Assembly (NCBI GenBank): GCA_009774345.1
Contig: VSNR01000115.1
Coordinates: forward strand, 1 to 14,027
Reading direction: 5' to 3'
Length of the DNA: 14,027 nucleotides
DNA from: Lachnospiraceae bacterium
Lineage (GTDB): Bacteria > Bacillota > Clostridia > Lachnospirales > Lachnospiraceae
Shown here piece after piece: positions 7,501 to 14,027 of the stretch. A program made the position numbers and the translations under genes. The notes beneath the pieces were generated by a model. That model saw only the letters and a list, made by a program, of their open reading frames with translations. It had not been told where the DNA came from and searched no databases. The first letter of the stretch is position 1. Every line of letters begins with the position of its first letter.

Positions 7501-8019
7501 ATTCCGGCAGCGATGCTCTACTATCATGTCAGCGACCCTATGACAGAGACAGATAAAGGAAATCCCGATATCTCTGAGATACAGGCAGCGATCTTGGAAG
7601 AACTGCGCATGACAGGCATGGTCAGCGATGACGAGGAGGTGATACAACTGCTGGACAAGGATTTTGACACGAAATCTTCTATTTTACCAGTGGCAAAAAA
7701 GAAGGATGGCAGTTTTACAAAGACATCTTCTGTGCTCTCAGACAAGGATTTTGAGACGGTTTCGACCTATGTGAATCATAAGATTAAGGAACTTGGCGTG
7801 TCGATCTTAGAGGGCGATATCGGACTCAACCCGTATGAGCAGAAGGATGCGGATGCCTGCACCTACTGCGATTACAAGAGCGTTTGTGGTTTTGACAAAA
7901 AGCTGGGTGCAAAGCTTGTCAGGCATCTTGAGGATATGGATCAGGAGGATGCAATGGAGCGCATCCGGCAGAGTCTCGGCATCGACGGGCAGGAAGGAGA
8001 CGGACAATCATGGCAATGA
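4531..8019 (+). CDS. addB: AddB, ATP-dependent helicase/nuclease subunit B
   Basis: AddB pairs with AddA to unwind and degrade DNA double-strand ends until Chi is met, preparing ends for RecA. The protein has 1162 residues, normal for the family. A Walker A motif, GASGSGKS, is at 8-15. The C-terminal RecB-like nuclease domain shows MGNVFH, GRIDRVD (925-931) and the catalytic DYK (945-947). C785, C1110, C1113 and C1119 match the four 4Fe-4S ligands known from Bacillus subtilis AddB, including the CX2CX5C spacing. GGAGG (4521-4525), 5 nt before ATG, fixes the start. A lysine/arginine-rich stretch near 430-450 and another near 975-985 look like surface loops. It is the first gene of an operon and its stop overlaps addA. 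In characterised AddAB complexes, AddB recognises Chi while AddA provides the motor; that division is known for the family, not shown here. Confidence 0.96.
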   Translation: MGLRFYIGASGSGKSYQLYNHIIQQSMANPHINYLIVVPDQFTMQTQLEMVMRHPNKGIMNIDVLSFGRLSHRIFEEVGGNDKPVLDDTGKSLVLRRVAAGLEDELGVMKRNIRKPGYISEVKSALSEFMQYGLGTKEVEKLCEYAAKRNALAYKLKDLHLLYEGFLNYINERYITTEETLDLLRKVLPRSKVVKGSVIVFDGFTGFTPVQYNVIQELMVQAQELIVTVTMGAEENAYVQDGEQKLFHLSKKTIHDLDRRCKDAGVRREADERITDSVVYRYRDNAGLAHLERALFRYPVQEYQGTQDSIRLFEASAPKEELRQVCLEIRRLVRERKYCYRDIAVVTGDLERYGFLAREMFSRFDIPYYLDQTNKLVLNPFIEFIRSALLVVIQEYSYESVFHFLRCGMAGVTPDETDRLENYCLTMGIRGKKAWQKKFTRRRKKQEEAAAAQALEELNAVRERIVAMLDPLMQKKSEKKTAGKELVKALYEFIVNASIEEKLMAYEQYFTEQGELVKAKEYAQIYRLVMELLEQICGLLGDEELELKEFADILDAGFAEIKVGTIPQNVDKVVIGDIERTRLCEVKALFFIGVNDGIIPKSGGTGGIISDIDREFLQESEFELAPTPRQQMYIQRLYLYLMMTKPTEQLYLSYAKVDNEGKSIRPAYLINTVLRLFPELVVDQPQMRPMEEQMESPADTLSYLVELLRRYAAEDIGEERRFFITLYDTYVRNEWYAPVLEQMRRAAFSYLFHADTNRIPRELARLLYGQVLKNSISRLEKFASCAYAHFLQYGLSLEERDKYSFESVDMGNVFHAVLENFSDKLAEEGYTWFDFPREVGERLVGTCLEDYAVSYGETILYSSKRNEYMITRMHRILNRTVMTLQYQLQKGAFTPENFELSFQMTSDLDAVNIALSEEERMQLIGRIDRVDTCKQEDKLYVKIIDYKSGNRKFDLAALYYGLQLQLVVYMNAAVEVIKKKNKKEKNDARVIPAAMLYYHVSDPMTETDKGNPDISEIQAAILEELRMTGMVSDDEEVIQLLDKDFDTKSSILPVAKKKDGSFTKTSSVLSDKDFETVSTYVNHKIKELGVSILEGDIGLNPYEQKDADACTYCDYKSVCGFDKKLGAKLVRHLEDMDQEDAMERIRQSLGIDGQEGDGQSWQ

Positions 8020-11000
8020 ATTTCACACCAGACCAGCAGCGGGTCATTGATACCAGAGGCTGCAATATTCTGGTATCGGCGGCGGCTGGCAGCGGCAAGA
8101 CAGCCGTCTTGGTAGAGCGTATTATCCAGATGATAACAGATGAGCGCCACCCCGTAGATATCGACCGTCTGCTGATTGTGACCTTTACTTCTGCGGCGGC
8201 GGCACAGATGCGGGAACGCATCAGCAAGGCAGTGGCGCAGAAGTTAGAAGAGCACCCCGAGAGCGAGCATTTGCAGAAGCAGACCTCGCTGATACACAAT
8301 GCGCAGATCACGACGATTGACTCCTTCTGCCTGTTTGTCATCCGCAATAATTTTAATGAGATTGGACTGGACCCTGCGTTTCGCGTTGCGGATGAGAGCG
8401 AAGTCAAGCTCATCGAGGCGGATGTGATGGGCAGGCTTTTGGAGGAGGCACACACAGAGCCCACGGAGCGTTTTCTGCATTTCATTGAATGCTACAGCAC
8501 AGGCACCAATGAGAAAAAGATTGAGGAGGCAATTTTGAGGCTCTATCATTTTTCGATGAGTTATCCGTTCCCGGAGCAGTGGCTTATAGAGCGCTTGGAG
8601 GATTATCGGATTGGGGAGATCGGTGAGCTCTCAAATAAAAAATGGTTTCAGTGTGCATTGGCATATATCCGCACGATTTTACAGGAGTGCAAAAACCGGC
8701 TGCATCAGGCGCTGGAGCTTGCAAACAGCGTCGGCGGTCCGATTCAGTATATGGATAACCTCGTGTCGGATATCGGATTAATAGAAAAATTTCAGCGCGC
8801 CACGGATTATAATGAGCTGTATGACCTGTTTACCTACTCTGCGTTTACACGTCTTTCCGGCAGGAAAGCGGAAGGTGTAGACCCTATTTTGAAAGAGATG
8901 GTCAAGGCGATACGCGATGAGGTGAAGAAAAATATAGCAGATCTCAAAAAATTTCTGTTTCAGATCTCTGTGGAGAATACGCTGCGCGATATGGCAGCCT
9001 GTCAGGAGTCTGTGGAGGAGCTGGTATCCCTCACGCTGGATTTCAAGAAAATGCTCGACCAGTCCAAGCGCGACAGAAATGTGATTGACTTTTCTGACAT
9101 GGAGCATTTTGCCCTACAGATTCTGTTAAAGCAGGGGGCGGAGGACAGGATGGAATCATCCCGGATGGTGCCGTCGAATACAGCGCTTGAATTACAGGAT
9201 TATTTTGAGGAAATCATGATAGATGAGTACCAAGACTCCAATGAAGTACAGGAGCTTTTGCTAAAATGCATTTCCGGCGAGGATAAGGGGCGTTTTAACC
9301 GGTTTATGGTAGGAGATGTAAAGCAGAGCATCTATAAGTTCCGTCTGGCAAGACCGGAAATTTTTATGCAAAAATATGACACCTATGTCATAAATGACCA
9401 GCGCAGCAGCAATGTGAGGATTGACCTGAGCATGAATTTCAGAAGCCGCCGCGAAGTGACGGATTCGACGAATTTCATATGCAGCCAGTTGATGACAGCA
9501 AAGGTTGGCAATGTGGAGTATGACGAGCGGGCGGCGCTGTATGTGGGCGCTTCCTACATAGAACCAGCGCAGATGGACGAAAATGATATATACCGCACAG
9601 AGCTGCTCATCGCTTCCCAGGATTCTCTTTTATCACAGGAAAGTGAACAGGAGGGGGCGCAGCAGGCGCCAAAATATTCTGAGAAAGAGATTGAGGCAGT
9701 GATGGTGGCGGAGCGCATCCGGCAGATCGTTGGTTCATTTCCTGTCACAGACGGGGTGACAGGAGAGGTGCGCCCGGCGAAGTATTCAGATATTGTGCTC
9801 TTATTCCGGGCGACAGCAGGGTGGGATGAGGATTTTAGAAGAATCTTGTCCGAGCGCGGGATTCCGGTGCATGTGACCAGCAGGGCGGGGTATTTTGAAA
9901 CCTTGGAAATTCAGGGAATTGTCAACTTTCTGCGCGTGCTGGATAATCCGTTGCAGGATATTGCGCTCTTTGGCGTGCTGAAACTGCCGTTTTTTGATTT
10001 TACGGAGACAGAGATTACCTATATCCGGTGCTTTGCGCGGGACTATCAGGCACAGCAGGAACAGAACAAAAAGCTTTATCTGTATGAGCAGATACAATTA
10101 TATTATGATCATGTATATCTTGCTGGTGAAGCAAAGCAGGAGGAGCGTGGAACCGTAAATCAGGCAAAGTTAGAACGTTTTTTGAAGATGATTGAAGCGT
10201 ACCGCAAAAAGGTTGCATATACACCTATCAAGGAGCTCTTGCAGGAGCTGATTGCAGATACGTCCTATGATGCCTATGTGGGGTCCATGCCGGGCGGTGA
10301 GCAGCGGATAGCCAATATCGGGCTTTTGCTGGAGAAGGCGGGGGCATTTCAGAATACAAGTTTTTATGGACTGTTTCACTTTATCCGGTATCTTGAGACC
10401 ATACAGGAGCAGGATGTGGATTTTGGAGAAGCAAATATTTTGGATGAGAATGCGGACGTGGTGCGCATTATGACAATTCACAAGAGCAAAGGGCTTGAAT
10501 TTCCGATTTGCTTTGTCTGCGGACTCTCCAAACAGTTTAACCAGATGGACATGCGGCAGAGTATTCTGATGGATGTAGATCTCGGTGTGGGCGTGGACTA
10601 TATCGACCCCGGACTTCGTCTCAAGCGTAAGACCATGCGCAAAAATGTAGTGGCACAGCGCATGAAGGAGGACACGCGCGGGGAAGATCTGCGCGTATTG
10701 TATGTCGCGCTCACAAGGGCGAAAGAGAAACTGATTCTCACAGGCTATATTCATGATCTGGACAAAAAGATCGCCAACAATGTGTATCTTACGATGGAGT
10801 CCGCCGAGAAGCTGCCGTACTCTGTCATGATGGGGGCAGTTTCATATATGGATATGATACTGGCGGCGCTGATACGTCATCCCTGTATGCGGGAGCTGCT
10901 CGAAGAGCGGGGCTTTGAATATGCCAGACACCGCCTGCCCTATCAGGAGATTCCGATAGAAATTGTCTTGTACCAGCAGGCAGAGAGTCAGGCAGAGCAG

Positions 11001-11849
11001 ATCAGGCGCCAGCTCAAAGAGCAGGGACGGTCAATCGCTTTGGAGGAGGAGCTCTCCAGAGCAGCGGCGCACGCGGATGCCGCGCTGAGGGCAGTGTTTG
11101 ATGAGAAACTGTACTATCAATATCCACATGCAGATCTCGAGGGGCTCACAGTCAAGACGACGGTATCGGAGCTCAAAAAAGCATCTTATGAGGAGACCGC
11201 CGCAGAATCGGCGGAATTGATCGTGCTGCCAAGGGAAAGCTACATACCGGATTTTGCACAGGAGGACATGCAGGATATGACAGAGGTGTCAGAATCGGAG
11301 GAGACTGCCAGAGCGCGCTCAGGAATACAATACGGTACGGCGGTGCACAAGATTATGGAGCTGTTGTCCTTTACTGAAAAATTCCGCACAGACAACAAAA
11401 AGCTTTACGCGGACATCAAAAGCGAGCAGGAACAATGGATTGCAGAGGGAACCGTCACAGCGGAGGAACTTGCCTGTGTCGGCGTGCGCAGGATTCAGGC
11501 CTTTTTCCAGTCCAGACTCTCACAGCGGATGATTGCGGCAAACGGGCGCGGTGAACTTTTCAAGGAACAGCCCTTTGTGCTGGGAGTCAGTGCAGACCAG
11601 CTCAATCCGCGCTTCCCATCGACCGAGACCGTCTTGATACAGGGCGTGATTGATGTATTTTTTTACGAGAAGGATGAGATCGTGCTTGCAGATTACAAGA
11701 CCGATAAGGTAAGCTGCAAAGAGGAGCTTATCCAGCGTTACGAAAGCCAGCTCGACTATTACCAGAAGGCGCTAGAGCAGATTACCGGCAGGAAGGTGAA
11801 GGAGCGGTATCTGTATTCATTTTATTTACAGGAGGAGATTTATGTTTGA
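8010..11849 (+). CDS. addA: AddA, ATP-dependent helicase/nuclease subunit A
   Basis: AddA is the UvrD/SF1 helicase motor and second nuclease of the AddAB end-processing complex. Of 1279 residues, slightly above the usual 1200-1250, the N-terminal part has the Q-motif region and Walker A AAAGSGKT (24-31), motif Ia TFTSAAA, Walker B IDEYQDSN (D405, E406), motif III GDVKQSIYKFR, NFRSRR, the IMTIHKSKGLEFP motif and motif VI YVALTRAKEK. The C-terminal nuclease domain has GTAVHK, GVIDVFF (D1215), ADYKTD (D1228, K1230) and the QLDYY motif. All catalytic residues are present. ATG 8010 overlaps the end of addB by 10 nt, with AAGGAG (7994-7999) 10 nt upstream. An alternative ATG at 8016 would give a 4-nt ATGA overlap but a poorer ribosome binding site distance. 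The overlap suggests translational coupling, suited to a 1:1 complex. Confidence 0.97.
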   Translation: MAMNFTPDQQRVIDTRGCNILVSAAAGSGKTAVLVERIIQMITDERHPVDIDRLLIVTFTSAAAAQMRERISKAVAQKLEEHPESEHLQKQTSLIHNAQITTIDSFCLFVIRNNFNEIGLDPAFRVADESEVKLIEADVMGRLLEEAHTEPTERFLHFIECYSTGTNEKKIEEAILRLYHFSMSYPFPEQWLIERLEDYRIGEIGELSNKKWFQCALAYIRTILQECKNRLHQALELANSVGGPIQYMDNLVSDIGLIEKFQRATDYNELYDLFTYSAFTRLSGRKAEGVDPILKEMVKAIRDEVKKNIADLKKFLFQISVENTLRDMAACQESVEELVSLTLDFKKMLDQSKRDRNVIDFSDMEHFALQILLKQGAEDRMESSRMVPSNTALELQDYFEEIMIDEYQDSNEVQELLLKCISGEDKGRFNRFMVGDVKQSIYKFRLARPEIFMQKYDTYVINDQRSSNVRIDLSMNFRSRREVTDSTNFICSQLMTAKVGNVEYDERAALYVGASYIEPAQMDENDIYRTELLIASQDSLLSQESEQEGAQQAPKYSEKEIEAVMVAERIRQIVGSFPVTDGVTGEVRPAKYSDIVLLFRATAGWDEDFRRILSERGIPVHVTSRAGYFETLEIQGIVNFLRVLDNPLQDIALFGVLKLPFFDFTETEITYIRCFARDYQAQQEQNKKLYLYEQIQLYYDHVYLAGEAKQEERGTVNQAKLERFLKMIEAYRKKVAYTPIKELLQELIADTSYDAYVGSMPGGEQRIANIGLLLEKAGAFQNTSFYGLFHFIRYLETIQEQDVDFGEANILDENADVVRIMTIHKSKGLEFPICFVCGLSKQFNQMDMRQSILMDVDLGVGVDYIDPGLRLKRKTMRKNVVAQRMKEDTRGEDLRVLYVALTRAKEKLILTGYIHDLDKKIANNVYLTMESAEKLPYSVMMGAVSYMDMILAALIRHPCMRELLEERGFEYARHRLPYQEIPIEIVLYQQAESQAEQIRRQLKEQGRSIALEEELSRAAAHADAALRAVFDEKLYYQYPHADLEGLTVKTTVSELKKASYEETAAESAELIVLPRESYIPDFAQEDMQDMTEVSESEETARARSGIQYGTAVHKIMELLSFTEKFRTDNKKLYADIKSEQEQWIAEGTVTAEELACVGVRRIQAFFQSRLSQRMIAANGRGELFKEQPFVLGVSADQLNPRFPSTETVLIQGVIDVFFYEKDEIVLADYKTDKVSCKEELIQRYESQLDYYQKALEQITGRKVKERYLYSFYLQEEIYV

Positions 11850-12507
11850 ATACATTTTATTTGACTTGGACGGCACACTGACCGACCCCAAGCTTGGCAT
11901 TACAAGCTCTGTACAGTATGCACTGCGGGCGCTTGGCATTGAGGAGCCTTCGCTGGATAAATTAGAGGTGTTTATCGGCCCGCCGCTCACAGACAGCTTT
12001 CGCGAATTTTACGGACTGGACGAGGAACAGATGACCACAGCGGTTGACAAATACCGGGAGCGGTTTGCCACGCAGGGAATCTTTGAAAATGAAATCTACC
12101 CGGGCATTCCCCAAATGCTTGCAGACCTGAAGGCAAAGGGCAAAAAACTGGCAATCGCTTCGAGCAAACCGACGCTGTTTGTGGAGCAGATTTTAGAGCA
12201 CTTTGAGATCAGGAAGTATTTTGATGATGTGGTTGGCAGCAATATGGACGGCACGCGCGGCAGGAAAGAGGAGGTCGTCGAGGAGGCGCTGTGCCGGATG
12301 CTCCCTGCGGGAATGACGCCTGCAAAGAAACGGGATGCCGTGGCGATGGTGGGCGACCGCAAGTTTGATATTGAGGGCGCGGCTGCACATGGCATCACTT
12401 CGGTGGGCGTATCGTTTGGCTATGCACCAGAGGGAGAATTGGAGCAGGCTGGCGCGGATTATATCGTCAATTCAGTACAGTCGCTGTATGACGTATTGGC
12501 ACAATAG
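11842..12507 (+). CDS. HAD-superfamily phosphatase (phosphoglycolate phosphatase / nucleotidase-like)
   Basis: HAD hydrolases of this subfamily (IA) remove phosphate from small metabolites through an aspartyl-phosphate intermediate. The 221 residues show motif I, FDLDGTL, with nucleophile D8 and acid/base D10; motif II, the ASSKP segment with S107; and motif IV, GDRKFDI, with D172 and D176. Residues about 15-85 form the helical C1 cap that sets substrate choice. The best family match by memory is the Gph-like group often annotated as phosphoglycolate phosphatase or 5'-nucleotidase; the true substrate is not decidable from sequence. The ATG overlaps the addA stop by 8 nt, and its ribosome binding site AGGAGG (within 11829-11837) lies inside the addA coding end. 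It is therefore almost certainly co-translated with addA. A role in DNA or nucleotide metabolism is possible but only a guess. Confidence 0.88.
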   Translation: MFEYILFDLDGTLTDPKLGITSSVQYALRALGIEEPSLDKLEVFIGPPLTDSFREFYGLDEEQMTTAVDKYRERFATQGIFENEIYPGIPQMLADLKAKGKKLAIASSKPTLFVEQILEHFEIRKYFDDVVGSNMDGTRGRKEEVVEEALCRMLPAGMTPAKKRDAVAMVGDRKFDIEGAAAHGITSVGVSFGYAPEGELEQAGADYIVNSVQSLYDVLAQ

Positions 12508-12524
12508 AATGAATGGAGAGTTTG

Positions 12525-13436
12525 ATGAGTGTTAAAAATTCAAAAAGACAGGTGAAAAAAATCCCAAAACGCACCACTCTGCTGCAAAAGCTGGCATATA
12601 TATTAAGACCCTTTGTCCTCTATATGCTGGTCAAGACTGCGGCAATGCTCTTTCTGGCAATTGCGATTCCGGCACTTCCCATCACAGGAATTGCAGCGTG
12701 GGTAGAGCGCAATGCACATCCACTCAGTGCAGCGGTAAACGGTGTGGCAAGTCTGGCGGCAGTCTGTTTCCTGCTGAATGACTTTCTAATCGAAGCGAGT
12801 ACGACTGGCGAGGTAGATATTGACAAGGGAATCTTTGGCCAGATGGCCGGTTTTGCCAGGATGGATTTATTGGGAATCAGAACAAAACAGAAGGCAGTCC
12901 GCCTTGGGCTGTGTATCCTTCTTGGAATCACGGCCTCCCTCGCGCTGAATATCATGGTGGAGCTGGCAGTGTCCGCATCGGGGAACAAGATACTCTATTC
13001 TGAGCGGTATGAGACGGTGGAGACGATTCAGTACTCTGTGCCAGCCGCAGTGGGCATTGTATTGTATGGAATCCTTTCTCCCCTCGTAGAAGAGATCGTG
13101 TTTCGCGGCGTGATCTACAACCGGATTCGCAAATTTTACAGTCTGACAGCGGCAGTGGGATGTTCTGCACTTTTGTTTGGAATGTTTCACGGAAATCTGC
13201 CGCAGATGGTGTATGGTACGGCAATGGGCGCGATGATGGCAGTCTGCTATGCGTACATTGGCTGCTTTGCCGCGCCGCTGCTGGTGCATATGTCCGCGAA
13301 TCTCTTTACATTTCTGGTATCAGGTTATACAGAATGGACGGCGGGTTTGCTCACGCCGGTCTGGTGTGCGGTGTTTGCTGCCTTGTCAGCGGTGATACTC
13401 TGGTATTTCATACATTTTTCCGATTCCCGTCCGTGA
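12525..13436 (+). CDS. CPBP-family intramembrane metalloprotease
   Basis: CPBP (Abi/CAAX-like) proteins are multi-pass membrane proteases related to Rce1. Of about 303 residues, the first 25 are strongly basic and probably cytoplasmic. Several hydrophobic segments follow, roughly 30-60, 65-85, 125-145, 170-190, 205-220, 230-250 and 265-295. The three family motifs are intact: EEIVFRG at 189-195 (E189, E190, R194), FGMFH ending at H222, and HMSAN at 255-259 (H255, N259). ATG 12525 is preferred because GGAGAG (12515-12520) lies just upstream; the in-frame ATG at 12513 overlaps that site and has no ribosome binding site of its own. It begins 17 nt after the HAD gene and is the last gene before a terminator. 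Family members act in protein processing, bacteriocin immunity or unknown roles. No bacteriocin gene is nearby, so its role stays open. Confidence 0.88.
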   Translation: MSVKNSKRQVKKIPKRTTLLQKLAYILRPFVLYMLVKTAAMLFLAIAIPALPITGIAAWVERNAHPLSAAVNGVASLAAVCFLLNDFLIEASTTGEVDIDKGIFGQMAGFARMDLLGIRTKQKAVRLGLCILLGITASLALNIMVELAVSASGNKILYSERYETVETIQYSVPAAVGIVLYGILSPLVEEIVFRGVIYNRIRKFYSLTAAVGCSALLFGMFHGNLPQMVYGTAMGAMMAVCYAYIGCFAAPLLVHMSANLFTFLVSGYTEWTAGLLTPVWCAVFAALSAVILWYFIHFSDSRP

Positions 13437-13466
13437 CCAGCCGGGCAGGGCAATGTCTTTATCAAC

Positions 13467-13499
13467 AAAAAACGCAGGTTGTGAAACCTGCGTTTTTTT
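13467..13499. terminator. Bidirectional intrinsic terminator after the addBA operon
   Basis: AAAAAACGCAGGTT (13467-13480) and AACCTGCGTTTTTT (13485-13498) form a perfect 14-bp stem around a GTGA loop, followed by one more T. It lies 30 nt after the CPBP stop and 29 nt beyond the stop of the convergent flavin-protein gene. It gives a U-run on both strands and so can end both transcripts. Confidence 0.93.
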
Positions 13500-13528
13500 G
13501 TTGCACACGGGCACTCGGATAAAATTTA

Positions 13529-14027
13529 TCAGCGCGCCATAAGCTCAATAATCTCGCCAACATACATTGTGTGAAGATCGCCGTCTTTGTACCACTTGGC
13601 AATCTCTGGCGTGAGGAAGGAATCCTCCGTGAGTTTGATCGCGGACAGCTTGTGACATAAAAGGATAAAATTGCCTTCGTCGATAAACGGGATTGAGAGC
13701 TTGTAATTCCAAGTGAGTCCGGCTTCCGGCACTTTGTCACCGTCTCGGCCGGAATGCGAACCACAGTAATTCAGCGCATCTTTGTATTCCTGACTCATAA
13801 ATGAGACTGAAAAAAATTCTCCGGTATCAAGAAATTCCTTGGTGTATCTTGAGTCACGCACGAAAATGAAGACAACATTCTTTCCCCAAAGAACACCGAT
13901 GCCGCCCCAGCTGACAGTCATGGTATTTGCTTTCTTTTTGGAACCGGCAGAGATCAGTGCCCAGTCCTTTCCAAACGATTCAAATGGATTGATTTCCAGC
14001 ATCTCAACTGGAATCGGTTGAAATACA
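13529..14027 (-). CDS. Flavin-reductase-like FMN-binding protein (5' end beyond the window)
   Basis: This group has a split-barrel FMN-binding fold; its members are flavin reductases or flavin-binding proteins of unknown substrate. Visible family features are the NPF...GKDWALISAG opening, the NTMTVSWGGIGVLWGK segment that lines the FMN site, FVRDSRYT, and FFSVSF. The part from the first in-window ATG (14002) is 157 residues. The reading frame stays open to the window edge, and the eight codons upstream of that ATG (ending QPIPVE) fit the usual N-terminus of the family, while no ribosome binding site precedes the ATG. The real start is therefore probably just outside the window. The gene is convergent with the addBA operon and shares its terminator. 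A role in redox balance or flavin supply is family-level knowledge only. Confidence 0.85.
   Translation of the reverse strand, partial: VFQPIPVEMLEINPFESFGKDWALISAGSKKKANTMTVSWGGIGVLWGKNVVFIFVRDSRYTKEFLDTGEFFSVSFMSQEYKDALNYCGSHSGRDGDKVPEAGLTWNYKLSIPFIDEGNFILLCHKLSAIKLTEDSFLTPEIAKWYKDGDLHTMYVGEIIELMAR

Noticed and set aside
12513..12524. An upstream start for the CPBP protein at 12513
   Set aside because: The bases following it serve as the ribosome binding site for ATG 12525, and no ribosome binding site precedes 12513.

Overview
The window looks like ordinary chromosome from a Gram-positive anaerobe of the class Clostridia, most likely a Lachnospiraceae-type gut bacterium. That placement is an inference from four things: a full-length AddAB recombination nuclease pair instead of RecBCD, strong AGGAGG-type ribosome binding sites, the style of the PAS/HD-GYP regulator and PepF, and moderate GC content. 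No phage, transposase, CRISPR or tRNA was found.

Layout, left to right. (1) 1-674 holds the C-terminal two thirds of a ROK-family sugar kinase. The N-terminal nucleotide-binding part is absent, and the 62 bases in front of it do not resemble a ROK gene in any frame. (2) 759-2336 is a PAS / HD-GYP / PAS protein, a probable cyclic-di-GMP phosphodiesterase, with its own well-formed promoter and ribosome binding site. (3) It converges on pepF (oligoendopeptidase F, minus strand, 2395-4203); the two share a bidirectional hairpin terminator. (4) The 327-bp gap between pepF and addB (4204-4530) is the least explained part of the window. It has two exact tandem copies of a 64-bp unit rich in hairpins, a third unit of different sequence but the same architecture, and an inverted repeat over the likely divergent promoter region. 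(5) 4531-13436 is a tightly packed plus-strand operon: addB, addA, a HAD phosphatase and a CPBP-family membrane protease, with overlaps of 10 and 8 nt at the first two junctions and a 17-nt gap at the third. It ends in a second strong bidirectional terminator. (6) 13529-14027 is a flavin-reductase-like protein on the minus strand, whose start lies past the right edge.

How the genes work together: AddA and AddB form one helicase-nuclease that processes DNA double-strand ends up to Chi for RecA-dependent repair. Both nuclease sites, the AddA helicase motifs and the AddB iron-sulfur cysteines are intact. The HAD phosphatase and CPBP protease are probably co-transcribed with addAB, but the sequence shows no functional link. 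The kinase fragment, HD-GYP protein, PepF and flavin protein are separate units. I see no convincing new multi-gene system; the best leads are the repeat-rich intergenic region and the junction at the left edge.
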